Assembly: GCA_002869385.1 (NCBI GenBank)
Contig: PKTB01000024.1
Span: 496,001-560,000, forward strand
From: Marinilabiliales bacterium
Lineage (GTDB): Bacteria > Bacteroidota > Bacteroidia > Bacteroidales > ML635J-15
Direction: 5' to 3'
DNA: 64,000 bases
Every line of letters begins with the position of its first letter. Position 1 is the first letter of the stretch. The notes beneath the pieces are model-generated. The model was not told the origin of the DNA and made no database searches. It was given only the letters and a program-made list of their open reading frames with translations. The position numbers were made by a program, and so were the translations under genes. Positions 38,162 through 47,985 of the stretch are shown piece by piece.

Positions 38162-39373
38162 CTAATTACCTAACATCTTTTCACCAAACTCTTTTCCAAA
38201 TTTAAACAATTCCTCTTTTTGGTTTGAGTCAGGACGAAATTTCATTGCTATAGGAGATTCTACAACATTTAATTTTAGAGATTTTAAATTGGATTCAATG
38301 ATACCCACTCCTTCTCCACTCCAACCAAATGATCCAAATGCTGCAGCAAGTTTACCACGATCCCTGATAGGATTAATTACTGCAAAAAGTTTAAATACCG
38401 GAAGTAAAATATTTTGATTTATTGTAGGACTTCCTACTAAAATAGCATCTGCCAACACTAACTTTGAGTCAAGATCCCCTAAATCAATCCTTTCGATATC
38501 TAAGACTTCGGTTTCGATATTACCTGCTGACTCAATACCTTTAGCGAGAGCTTTTGACATTTCACCTGTATAGCCATATGCTGAGACATATGTTACCAGA
38601 GCTCTTTTCTTTTGATGATTATTTTGCTCAAGATATTCCTTAGCAAGTTTTTCTGAACGTTCTACAATTTCTTTATGATTAGACCTGAGTATTGGCCCAT
38701 GTCCAGTTGCTATTACATCTATTTCAAGCGACTTAATTTTTTCAATTGCTTTTAGTAGAAATTTGCTATAAGGTTTTAATATTACATCAAAATAGTATTG
38801 AAAAGCTCCATCATATTCTTCTTTGTTTACTTGTTCATCAAACATTTCATCCGAACAATAATGAGCTCCAAAGGAATCGCAAGTGAAAAGAATTTTATCT
38901 TCAACTAAATATGTGTAAATTGAATCGGGCCAATGCAAATTAGGTGCAGAGATAAACTTAAGCGTTTTATTTCCCAAACTTATTTCATCACCATCTTTAA
39001 CTATTTGATATTTAAACTCAACATCATGCATGTCTTGTAGATATTTTATAGCTTGTCCGCTACCTACTACTGTTGCATTTGTGGCAATTTTAAGCACTTC
39101 TGCAAGACTCCCGGCATGGTCAGGTTCAGTATGATCCATTATGATGAACTCAATTTCTTTAGGATCTGTTACTGATTTTATCTTTTCAAGATATTCATCG
39201 CTAAATTTTTCTTTGGCAGTTTCAATAATTGCCTTTTTCTCTGCATCGATAAAATATGAATTGTAAGTAGTTCCATATTCTGTCTCCATTACAATATCAA
39301 ATGTTTTAATATCAAAATCCTGTATTCCTATCCACTTCACATTTTCATTGATATTCAGCACTTTTGGTTTCAT
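38162..39373 (-). CDS. fprA: Flavo-diiron protein (A-type flavoprotein), O2/NO reductase
   Basis: The 403-residue protein has an N-terminal metallo-beta-lactamase-like domain with the diiron ligands HTEPDH (H81, E83, D85, H86), a further His in SAPNLHWPDSI, Asp in FTCDSFGAH and His in IATGHGPIL. A C-terminal flavodoxin domain follows (YVSAYGYTGEMSKALAKGI and VGSPTINQNILLPVF). Flavo-diiron enzymes reduce O2 to water or NO to N2O and protect anaerobes. No rubredoxin domain or rubredoxin gene is adjacent, so the electron donor is unknown. The ligand set appears complete. Confidence 0.93.
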   Translation of the reverse strand: MKPKVLNINENVKWIGIQDFDIKTFDIVMETEYGTTYNSYFIDAEKKAIIETAKEKFSDEYLEKIKSVTDPKEIEFIIMDHTEPDHAGSLAEVLKIATNATVVGSGQAIKYLQDMHDVEFKYQIVKDGDEISLGNKTLKFISAPNLHWPDSIYTYLVEDKILFTCDSFGAHYCSDEMFDEQVNKEEYDGAFQYYFDVILKPYSKFLLKAIEKIKSLEIDVIATGHGPILRSNHKEIVERSEKLAKEYLEQNNHQKKRALVTYVSAYGYTGEMSKALAKGIESAGNIETEVLDIERIDLGDLDSKLVLADAILVGSPTINQNILLPVFKLFAVINPIRDRGKLAAAFGSFGWSGEGVGIIESNLKSLKLNVVESPIAMKFRPDSNQKEELFKFGKEFGEKMLGN

Positions 39374-39434
39374 TAAATTATTTTTTGGTTTTAATGTTAA
39401 TAAATTTAATTATTTTCGCAATATAATAAAACAA

Positions 39435-40277
39435 ATGAAAGATAAAAAGGTTCAGAATATTTTAGTTTATACCGACTTTACAGAAGTTGGTGAAAAGAGT
39501 GTTCAGTGGGGGATTTTTATAGCAAAGATGTTCAAGAGAAGAATCCATCTAATTCATGTTGTAAATGAAAACACATACAATTATTTTAACAAAACAACAG
39601 CAAAAGAAGATTCTAAGAAAGCATTACATGATTTAAGTGAAAAAATATCCAATGAGCATGGAATTGTAACTGACTTTTATGTTGAGGAAGGCTGTACCTG
39701 TACAATTATAAACTCGGAAGCAGAAAGAAGAGATGCCTTTTTAATATTGATAGGGACTCACGGTAAGAATGACCCTCAATATTTGTCTGGTTCTGCTGCA
39801 GTTAAAATTATTAGAAAGTCTCGTATTCCTTATTTTGTAATACAAAAGAACACTCCTGTTCCTGATGCTAAAAGGAATATTGTTCTACCAATGGGTATTA
39901 GAAAAGAAATGAAAGAGAAAACCGGTTGGGTAACATATTTCGCTAAGAATCTACTTACCTCTATTGATATTGTTTATAAGAAATCTGAAGAGGAATCTGT
40001 TAAAAGTAATCTAGTTTTTGTTAATAGGTTTTTTGATAAATATAAACTAGTTCGTCAAAAACATATTCTAAAGAATAGTAGAGAAAATCTTAATAAACAA
40101 GCTTTGCGATTTGCTGATGATGCACAGGCACTTATGATTGTTATTCTAACAACAAAGAACGAGAATTTAATACATAAAGTTCTTGGTTTTCCTGAAACTT
40201 CTATTATTTCAAATTCAAAAGGAATACCTGTTCTATGTGTTAACCCTAAGAAATATCTTTACATTCCTTGTATTTAG
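39435..40277 (+). CDS. Universal stress protein family, two Usp domains
   Basis: The 280-residue protein starts at ATG 39435; a longer frame upstream overlaps the divergent gene and lacks homology. The first Usp-like half (KVQNILVYTDFTEVGEKSVQWG, VIVLIGTHGK-like LILIGTHGKND, SAAVKIIRKSRIPYFVI) is followed by a diverged second half from about residue 145 ending in ISNSKGIPVLCVNPK. The ATP-binding Gly motif is only partly kept. Such proteins respond to stress, but specific partners are not known. It is divergent from fprA, whose oxygen or NO stress role would fit shared regulation (inference). Confidence 0.82.
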   Translation: MKDKKVQNILVYTDFTEVGEKSVQWGIFIAKMFKRRIHLIHVVNENTYNYFNKTTAKEDSKKALHDLSEKISNEHGIVTDFYVEEGCTCTIINSEAERRDAFLILIGTHGKNDPQYLSGSAAVKIIRKSRIPYFVIQKNTPVPDAKRNIVLPMGIRKEMKEKTGWVTYFAKNLLTSIDIVYKKSEEESVKSNLVFVNRFFDKYKLVRQKHILKNSRENLNKQALRFADDAQALMIVILTTKNENLIHKVLGFPETSIISNSKGIPVLCVNPKKYLYIPCI

Positions 40278-40413
40278 ATTTAATATTCACCAACTGAAAG
40301 CATATTTTCACCAATTAAATTATATACTTCAAATACTCAGAATTTTAAGTAATGATATTTTGTCTATATTTACAGTCAGAAAGTCAAGAATATTAACCAA
40401 AAAAGTAGAACTT

Positions 40414-42036
40414 ATGAAAAAACTAATCCTAATTTTATCAATATGCTGGATCTCCAGTATTGTCTATGGCCAGAAGGTTTTGACATCAAATGCAGAAGTA
40501 GATGCTGTTACTGTATATTTATATGGTGCTGAAGTTAAAGCAAAAACGACATTAAATATTACAAAAGGTAGAGGAGTTTTTGAGATCAAAGAAATAAGCC
40601 CTCAAGCTATTTCCAATAGTGTTCAGATATCAAATAAGCAAAATGTCGATATTTTATCTATATCAGTTGTTGATTATTATGAAGATGCTGAGAAAGAAGT
40701 TCCTGGAATAAAAAGGATGAATGACTCAATTAAGTTAGTAGATGCTAAGATTACTAAGCTTAACAACGAAAAGAATTCATATACAGCAGAAATAAACTAT
40801 TTAAATCAAAATATGTAAATTGGCGGTGCAAATTCAGGAGTAAATATTACTGATTTAAAGGATGTTTCATCATATTATAGACAAAGGTCTTTTGCTGTAT
40901 CAGAGGAAATTACAAGAATAAATAACCTAATTAATAAAGAGAATCTGATAATAGCAGATATAAATAGAAGAAAATCAGATATTCTTCTGAAAAATAATAT
41001 GTATTTCAAAAAGATCGTTATTGAATACGAAGCGGAAACTAATATAAATGCAAACTTTGATATCAGTTATATAGCAGGTAAATGCGGATGGGCTCCAGCA
41101 TATGATTTAAAAGCAAAAGAAATCGGAGAACCAGTTGTTATGAAATATAAAGCTAAAGTATTTAATAATACCGGAATTCCATGGCAAGCTGTTGATATGG
41201 TACTATCTACCGGAGACCCTCTTCAAGGCGCCTCTGCTCCTACTATTTCAACATGGAACCTAAATTATAATGCACCTGCCGGAAGCAGTGGTAAAGGATA
41301 CTACGATAATGCAATAAAGAATGAATACAGACAATATGAAGAAGCACAATATCAGGTTTTAGATGAAAATATTTCATATAATACCGTTACTGTCTCTGTT
41401 ATTAGTGTTGAGTTTCCAATTGAGAAAAAGTATAACATCCCGGATAATGGAAAACCTTATACAATTGATGTTACAGAATATTCTCTTGATGCTGAGTTTA
41501 GTTATTATGCTATTCCAAAATTTGAATCAAATGTTTATCTGATTGGTAAAATTACCGGATGGGAAGATTTAAGCTTAATTGATGGTAATATGAATGTTTA
41601 TTTTGGCGACAAATATTTAGGCGTTTCTCAATTAAACACAAACTCTCTTAATGATACTCTGGAATTGTCATTTGGACGTGATAAACAAGTCTCAATAAAA
41701 CGTAATAGAATTGAGGAATTCACTAAGAAAGGTTTATTTGGTAGTAGTAGAAAAGAGACTTTTATGTTTGATATTTTAGTGAAGAATAATCGTAAAACAG
41801 ATATTCAAATAACTATTGTCGATCAAGTGCCTATTTCAAATGAGAGTGAAATTGAAGTGACAGTTGATGAAATATCGGGTGCAAATTATAATGAAATAAC
41901 TGGTAAAACAATGTGGGTTACGACATTGAAGCCATCAGAATCTAAAAAATACAGTATAGGGTATACAATTAAATATCCAAAAGAACGAACAGTAAGCACA
42001 AAGCAATATAGATCAATGCAGAGTGCGATGTTTTAG
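40414..42036 (+). pseudogene. DUF4139/DUF4140 (mucoidy inhibitor A-like) exported protein, interrupted by in-frame TAA
   Basis: A signal peptide (ending VYGQ) is followed by DUF4140 (VDAVTVYLYGAEVKAKTTLNI) and a coiled coil. TAA at 40816-40818 (codon 135) breaks the frame in LNQNM, stop, IGGANSGVNITDL. The frame then resumes through DVSSYYRQRSFAVSEE and the DUF4139 beta domain (YDLKAKEIGEPVVMKYKAKV, TGIPWQAVDMVLSTGDP). Homologues usually show a Lys, Gln, Ser or Glu here. The total is about 540 residues, normal for the family, which is exported and of unclear function. The second piece alone lacks a signal peptide, so it would not reach the envelope. Confidence 0.85.
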
Positions 42037-42044
42037 AAAACATT

Positions 42045-42076
42045 GAGGTTCTCAAATTTGAGAGCCTCTTTTTTTT
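42045..42076. terminator. Bidirectional intrinsic terminator
   Basis: GAGGTTCTCAAA pairs with TTTGAGAGCCTC (one T:G), followed by eight or more T. It lies between the convergent DUF4139 and SusD genes; the SusD stop codon is at its right edge. Confidence 0.88.
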
Positions 42077-43499
42077 ACGGATTCTGCTCCATCAGATTAT
42101 TACCTGAAACTTCATCTGCAGGGATTTTAAATATTGGAGCATCTGAGTTCCAGCTAACACCATCGCGTAGAGGTTCTTGTAATCTTTTTAAGTTATGATA
42201 CCTATCACCTTCGAAACATAGTTCTCTCCTACGTTCTATCCTGATGCTATCAAGCAAGTCGTTTAACGCAACAGTCTCTGGAACATAAGAATCCCCAAAT
42301 GCACGTTCACGAAGTGCGTTATAACTATCGAAGGCATAAGTTGAATTTCCCGGACCTCCTGCGATTAAATTTGATTCTGCACGTATAAGATGCATTTCAG
42401 CAAGTCTGATATAAACTCTGTTTAAGGGTTGAGATTCTCCTTCAACAACTGCTTCATCATATTTTTTAATGTAATAAATAACAAAATACTTATTGATCAT
42501 TACCCTTCTGATATCATTTTCGTCATACATATTATACATGTCTGCATTTGTTTGAAATAGAGGGTTTTTAGACCTGTTATATGAGTCAATTAAGCTATTA
42601 CTGTTATCCGTACTAATATTTACAATTTGAAAGATAACTTCTTGATTATAATCACTACCTGATGAAGTAAATACGTCAGCATAGTCTTCAGAAAGTTCAT
42701 AATAACTACTTGTTATTACTTCGTTTGAATATTGTGAAGCTAATGTATAATCACCCATAAAGAAACAAACTCGAGCAAGCATTGCTGTAGATGCCATTGA
42801 TGATGCTAAGCTGGTTGAACTCATTACACCAGCACTTTCAAGAAGGAGTTTTGACTCTTGCAAATCGGCAATAATGTATTCGTATACTTCTTCAACAGTA
42901 TTTCTGGCAAGATTTAAACTGTCTGTGTCTGTAGATGGATTCATTCTATATGGAATACCAGGCTGTGTATTTGCTCCAGGATTATTTACATTATATGGTT
43001 TTGCAAAAAAACGTACCATCTCAAAATGACATACAGCCCTTATAAATAATGCCTCACCTTTAAGCTGATCTTTATAAATATCAAAGTCTGCATCGTCAAC
43101 TAGTTCATTATCAATTGCATAAATAACATTATTTGCACGATTGATTGCAGAGTAACCAGTACTCCAGAAACTTGCAATTTCAGTGATTTGAGGAGATGTA
43201 GTCATGGAATAAATCTCATACTTACCAAATCTATTTAGTTTTTGTTCATTTCCAATAATACCTTCATCTGCTAGTAAGTCTGCATAAATAATTGGATTTC
43301 CACCTAACATTGAGCCTGATTGTAAACCATCATATGCTCCATTAAGCACTAATTGTAAATCGCGTGTACTGTTTATTGCAACGTCGTTTTGTATTCTGTC
43401 ATTTAAATCCGTTTCAAGAAGTTTCTCACACGAACTGAGTGCAATTGTAATAATTGCCAATATAATAGTTAATTGAATGATTATATTTACTTTTTTCAT
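42075..43499 (-). CDS. susD: SusD/RagB-family outer-membrane nutrient-binding lipoprotein
   Basis: The 474-residue protein, from ATG 43499, has a lipoprotein leader with lipobox ALSSC. The mature part has the SusD pattern: QLVLNGAYDGLQSGSMLGG, GYSAINRANNVIYAI, GEALFIRAVCHFEMVRFFAKPY, YEYIIADLQESKLLL, and at the end LDSIRIERRRELCFEGDRYHNLKRL. It forms the lid of the SusC transporter and binds the substrate at the cell surface. It follows the susC stop codon by about 11 bases (an ATG at 43505 is an alternative start). No degradative enzyme is adjacent, so the substrate cannot be assigned. Confidence 0.93.
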   Translation of the reverse strand: MKKVNIIIQLTIILAIITIALSSCEKLLETDLNDRIQNDVAINSTRDLQLVLNGAYDGLQSGSMLGGNPIIYADLLADEGIIGNEQKLNRFGKYEIYSMTTSPQITEIASFWSTGYSAINRANNVIYAIDNELVDDADFDIYKDQLKGEALFIRAVCHFEMVRFFAKPYNVNNPGANTQPGIPYRMNPSTDTDSLNLARNTVEEVYEYIIADLQESKLLLESAGVMSSTSLASSMASTAMLARVCFFMGDYTLASQYSNEVITSSYYELSEDYADVFTSSGSDYNQEVIFQIVNISTDNSNSLIDSYNRSKNPLFQTNADMYNMYDENDIRRVMINKYFVIYYIKKYDEAVVEGESQPLNRVYIRLAEMHLIRAESNLIAGGPGNSTYAFDSYNALRERAFGDSYVPETVALNDLLDSIRIERRRELCFEGDRYHNLKRLQEPLRDGVSWNSDAPIFKIPADEVSGNNLMEQNP

Positions 43500-43509
43500 A
43501 GCCATAGTT

Positions 43510-46500
43510 TTAAAATGTAACCTGAATTCCACCAATTATTGTTCTTGCCTGTGGTGTTGCAAACGAAGGTGCTGCAAACGATACATTTGAGTCCGGATCA
43601 GAAGCGCTTGTATTACGTAATACTTCCGGATCCCAACCAGGATAATTGGTTAATGTCCATAAATTATTTCCTGACACATATATTCTTAAATTAGATAGAT
43701 GCAACTTCTGACAAATATCTTTATTGAAGCTATATCCTAAAGAAACATTCTTTAGTCTAATAAATGACGCTTCATACAAGAAACGTGTTGAGTTTACATA
43801 AGTAGAATATTCGTTTAATCCGGGAACATCTTCGCTAGGATTTGATTCAGAGTAAGCATCTAATATTTCAGGACGCTGTGCTATTGAAGTATAGTCTCCA
43901 ATCATACGTTTTGCCTGATCGTCATATATAGTGTTTCCATATTGATAGATAAACAGGACGTTTAGATCAAATCCTTTATAATTGAAAGTGTTTGTAATAC
44001 CACCAACAAATTTTGGGAAAGGACTACCGGCAGCTTTCCTATTATCTCCGTAAAAGTCCCCAGTAGGATTTGCATAGGTCATGAGGTTTCCGTTTGCATC
44101 ATAGTAGAGTTCAGTTCCTGCTTCAACCATTACTGTTTCTTGGTTTCCTTCACCATCGAGAACAGGTGTACCATCAACATTCCATAGAGCTATTTCTCCA
44201 TCTTCTTGTTGCACTCCTGCCCATTCGACTAAATAAGCAATACCAACAGGATAACCTTGAATTACACGTGCGTCACCCCCAGTTTGATTATCAAAAGCAT
44301 CAGGTGGCAGGCCTCCTACATCAGTAACTTCGTTATGATTAAATGCAATATTAAAGTTTGTTGTCCATTTGAAATCTCCTTTAACATTATGCGATGTTAA
44401 ATCAAACTCAATACCATTATTTCTCATTGCTCCTACATTTTGCCAAATACTAGAATACCCTGATGAACTAGGTAATGTTACTTGTAGCAGCAAATCAGAA
44501 CTTCTTTTATCATAATAATTTATACTACCGCTTAACCTGTTATTAAAGAAACCATAATCTATATTTATATCTAACATTATTGATTTTTCCCAACTTAATG
44601 ATGGATTTAGTAATGTTGATGGCACAATTGCAGCTGCACCATTATATCCACCAACAGCAGAGTAAAATCCAAGGTGTGCATAATCATCAATATTTGCATT
44701 CCCTGTCAGACCATAACTAGCACGGAATTTAAGGAAGCTAATAGATTCAATATCCTGAATGAAGCTTTCGTCACTCATTATCCAACCAACTGAAATAGCA
44801 GGAAAAGTACCATATCTATTATTTTCACCAAAGCGGGATGAGCCATCAGTTCTAATACTGAATCCTGCAAGGTATTTATTATAAAGTTTATAGTTAACTC
44901 TGAAGAAATAAGAATCAAAAGCAAACGCTGTTGAATAACTGTAACCTGTCATATCGCTAGGATCTGCTGAACCCGGACTTGTTAAATTGTCATTTGGGAA
45001 GTTCCAGCCATTAAGCCCTACTCCACTTGTATTAGAACGTTGATATGCATGTCCTAAAGTGAAATCTGCTTCTTGGTTTTCTCCAATATCCTGATGATAT
45101 GAAAAATAGTTATTTGTAGTAAAGTTAAACACATTTGTTCGCCTGTCCCAAGCAGATGAAACTGATCCGGTATCTTGTGTATTTCTAAATCGGAATTCAT
45201 CTTCGGTAAGATTCATGAAGTCAACTCCAAATTCACTGCGGAATGAAAGATTCTCATTTATTTAATAATTTAAATATATACCTGATATTGATCTGAATGA
45301 GTTTGCCTGGAAGTTCCAGTTATCAAGCTGCCATAGCGGATTGCTATATGGATCGTAATATGAACCATCTTCGTTATATATTGGAAGATAAGGAAGTTTC
45401 TGTTGTGCTAGTCCTAAACCTCCTGCGTCTCCTGTTGGAACTCTGTCATTTTTACTGTAAGAAACAGACATATTTGTTCCAAGACTAAGTTTATCAGTTG
45501 CTTTGTTTTCAACATTGATTCGACCGCTGATTCTTTCATAATTGTTTCCTAAAACAAAACCTTCTTCATCCTTGTAAGTCATACCGACATAAAAGATAGT
45601 TTTATCACTACCACCCTGAGCTGATGCACTTAACTCTTGGACGTAGCCTGTCCTAAGAACTTGATCAATCCAATCTGTGCCCCCGAGAGCAGCAATACTG
45701 TCGGCCATTCCTCTTGTTATAGATGCGCCATTTGAGGGAGTAAAGATTATAGCATCGGCAGTTTCTGGATCTAAACCTCTTTGAACTCTTGCAGAATCAC
45801 GCAATGATAGATGATCTTCTGCAGAAATCAAATCTAACCTGTTAGCTGATTGAGTAATCCCAGAATAGTAGTTTACATTAAACTTCGTTTTACCTGCGCT
45901 ACCTTTTTTTGTTGTAATCAGGACAACTCCATTTGCCCCTCGGGACCCATATATTGAAGCCGCTGCGGCATCTTTTAGAATTTGTATTGATTCAATATCA
46001 TTTGGATTTAAATCTGATAATGCATTAAACCCTGAACCTGTATTATTTGCAGAAAAGTCACCACTAGAAACTGGGATTCCATCAATTACATAAAGAGGTT
46101 GAGAACCCGCAGATATGGAGTTTGTTCCCCTAACTTTTACGTTAATTGATGAACCTGCCATACCGTTAGATGTGGTTACTTGTACACCTGCTGCACGTCC
46201 TTGCATACTACTTTCCAGACTAGGTAATACAGCATCACCGATATCATCTGAACTAATTGATGTAATTGCACCTGTAACATCACGCTTTTGACGTCTACCG
46301 TATCCTATTACCACAACATCATCAAGAACTACAGCATCTTCTTGCATAACGGCATCTTGTGTCGTGGCAGCGCCGGCAGTGACTTCAACTGTAAACTCCT
46401 GAGTTTTCATGCCAATAAATGAAAATTCAATTATCTGAGTTCCGGTTGGAACATCAGTTAATACATATTTCCCATCAAAATCGGTAATAACACCGATACT

Positions 46501-46647
46501 CTTACCTTTCACTACGACATTTGTCCCATATAAGGGCTCTCCATTTTCATCTGTAACAGTTCCCTTTACAGATCCTGTTTGTGCTGAAACAAGTCCATAA
46601 AATAAACTAAGACACATGAGGAGTGATAACTTGTAAAATATATTCAT
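43510..46647 (-). pseudogene. susC: SusC/RagA-family TonB-linked outer-membrane transporter, interrupted by in-frame TAA
   Basis: The signal peptide ends LVSAQ. A carboxypeptidase-D-like domain (VKGTVTDENGEPLYGTNVVV), the plug (VIGYGRRQKRDVTGAI, VRGTNSISAGSQPLYVIDGIPV, SIYGSRGANGVVLITTKKG) and the start of the barrel precede a TAA at 45262-45264 (codon 462 of 1045). The frame continues after it with INENLSFRSEFGVDFMNLTE, and the barrel then runs to the canonical C-terminal ARTIIGGIQVTF. The ancestral codon was probably GAA or TCA. With the stop, only the plug and part of the barrel are made, so transport should fail unless the stop is read through or is an error. It heads an operon with susD. 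Confidence 0.9.
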
Positions 46648-46748
46648 GCTTAATTATTTAGATAATGAAATGTAAAAATATAAAAAAAACGTTGATTTTT
46701 TAACAGAAATCATTTAAAAAGGTTGATATTATTTATGATTATACACTT

Positions 46749-47276
46749 TTAATTAATATCAGATATATATTTATCAAACCTCGCTTTTATTTCATTGGTA
46801 AAATTTGATTCTTTCAGTCTTGCTTTCATAACAGAATCACCATCTTTTCTTTTATCTTCAGGAAGAATAAGCCCTATTGGCATTGCATCACAACGTATTA
46901 GCTTATTTCCAAGTATGTTTTTAATTTCGTTAAAAACATGTCCGTGACCAAACTTTTCATACTTAACTTCGTCACCACTTCCGCAACATGTTACGAAGTA
47001 TAGAGAATTTATTTGATCCATATATTTCTTAATAAAAGATTTTAAAGGGCAGATAAATCTTCCCATCCAAACCGGACCAACCAGAAAAATTCTGTCATAA
47101 TCTGATGGATTATTAATCAATTTTTTAATTCCAAAATTCAGCTTTATCAAATAGAAAAAGAAAACATCGGCACGTGGACGAATTTTCTCTATATCACAAT
47201 TAAGTTCTTTAGCTAATTTATTTGCTATGAACTCATTGTTCCCTTTTTTTGAGTAGAAATAGACTATTGATTTCAT
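46749..47276 (-). CDS. Flavodoxin-like protein
   Basis: The 175-residue protein starts with IVYFYSKKGNNEFIANKLAKEL (a flavodoxin FMN-phosphate-loop region, in which the usual TG is replaced by KGNN). It continues with DRIFLVGPVWMGRFICPLKSFI and FVTCCGSGDEVKYEKFGHGH. The fold and spacing fit flavodoxin/flavodoxin-like domain proteins of about 160-180 residues, which carry electrons or reduce quinones with FMN. It stands alone between susC and a RAYT locus. The diverged phosphate loop means FMN binding is likely but not certain. Confidence 0.8.
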   Translation of the reverse strand: MKSIVYFYSKKGNNEFIANKLAKELNCDIEKIRPRADVFFFYLIKLNFGIKKLINNPSDYDRIFLVGPVWMGRFICPLKSFIKKYMDQINSLYFVTCCGSGDEVKYEKFGHGHVFNEIKNILGNKLIRCDAMPIGLILPEDKRKDGDSVMKARLKESNFTNEIKARFDKYISDIN

Positions 47277-47309
47277 TTTTATATACGTTTAAATTTATAT
47301 TTAGCTTAT

Positions 47310-47342
47310 ACCATTCCGAGAGCTTAAAGCTCTCGGAATGGT
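47310..47342. repeat. REP palindrome on one side of RAYT 2
   Basis: ACCATTCCGAGAGCT and its complement enclose a three-base loop and lie just after the 3' end of the RAYT gene. The sequence differs from the palindromes at RAYT 1, but shares the ACCAT-CCGA-type start with the palindrome at the other side of RAYT 2. Confidence 0.85.
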
Positions 47343-47347
47343 AAAGC

Positions 47348-47911
47348 TTATATCTCGATTTTATTATTAAAGTTTTGATGACAGTATTTAAAATTATCCA
47401 AATCGTTAAATAATTCGATAACTTCATCCGTTTTTACTAAAGTATTATCATGTTTTAAAATTGAATTATAAGACGAGTACTTCCAATATGAGATTTTACT
47501 TGAGAAACCTGATGCAACAGGATTTTGATGGATATAGATAATTAAATTCTTCAGGTATTCCTCAGTGCCAACATGAATTCTTTTAAACCTTCCTGCAAAC
47601 AAACTTCCCATTCTCTTTTCTTGTTTATTAATTGCTTGAGCATAGCTATTAAGCATTTTGGATATTTGACGAACAATAATATCATTCGCGTTATTATTAC
47701 CATATTTATCAGGGATGTAAAAAAGAATATGATAATGATTTGGCATTAAGCAATAAGAGTATATATAAACGTATTCTATAAGATATTTTTCTATTTTAGA
47801 AATAAAATAAATATAATTCCTATCTGAATAATATAGATTATCCCGGCTAACCGCATGACAGTAGATATGATAAAATCTACCTGTTTCTAATATTACTTTA
47901 CTAATAGGCAT
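47348..47911 (-). CDS. REP-associated tyrosine transposase (RAYT), second locus
   Basis: The protein has 187 residues from ATG 47911 (MPISKVILETGRFYHIYCHA). The HUH site is in LMPNHYHILFYI, followed by GSLFAGRFKRIHVG and the tyrosine region IIYIHQNPVASG. An upstream in-frame ATG at 47935 falls within the REP palindrome and is unlikely. It is only distantly similar to the RAYT at 37548-38087 and has its own set of flanking palindromes. It may mobilise or maintain that REP family. Confidence 0.88.
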   Translation of the reverse strand: MPISKVILETGRFYHIYCHAVSRDNLYYSDRNYIYFISKIEKYLIEYVYIYSYCLMPNHYHILFYIPDKYGNNNANDIIVRQISKMLNSYAQAINKQEKRMGSLFAGRFKRIHVGTEEYLKNLIIYIHQNPVASGFSSKISYWKYSSYNSILKHDNTLVKTDEVIELFNDLDNFKYCHQNFNNKIEI

Positions 47912-47926
47912 ATTTAAAGTTGAGCT

Positions 47927-47967
47927 AGCAACCATCCCGAAGGTTTAGAACCTTCGGGATGGTTGCT
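47927..47967. repeat. REP palindrome upstream of RAYT 2
   Basis: AGCAACCATCCCGAAGGTT, a three-base spacer TAG and its exact complement form a perfect 19-base-pair hairpin ahead of the RAYT gene. With 47310-47342 it brackets the gene. Confidence 0.88.
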
Positions 47968-47985
47968 AATTCGGATCGGTTATTA

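Noticed and set aside
40183-40413. Extended N-terminus of the DUF4139 protein
   Set aside because: It would overlap the end of the stress protein gene and precede a perfect signal peptide at 40414; it is noncoding.
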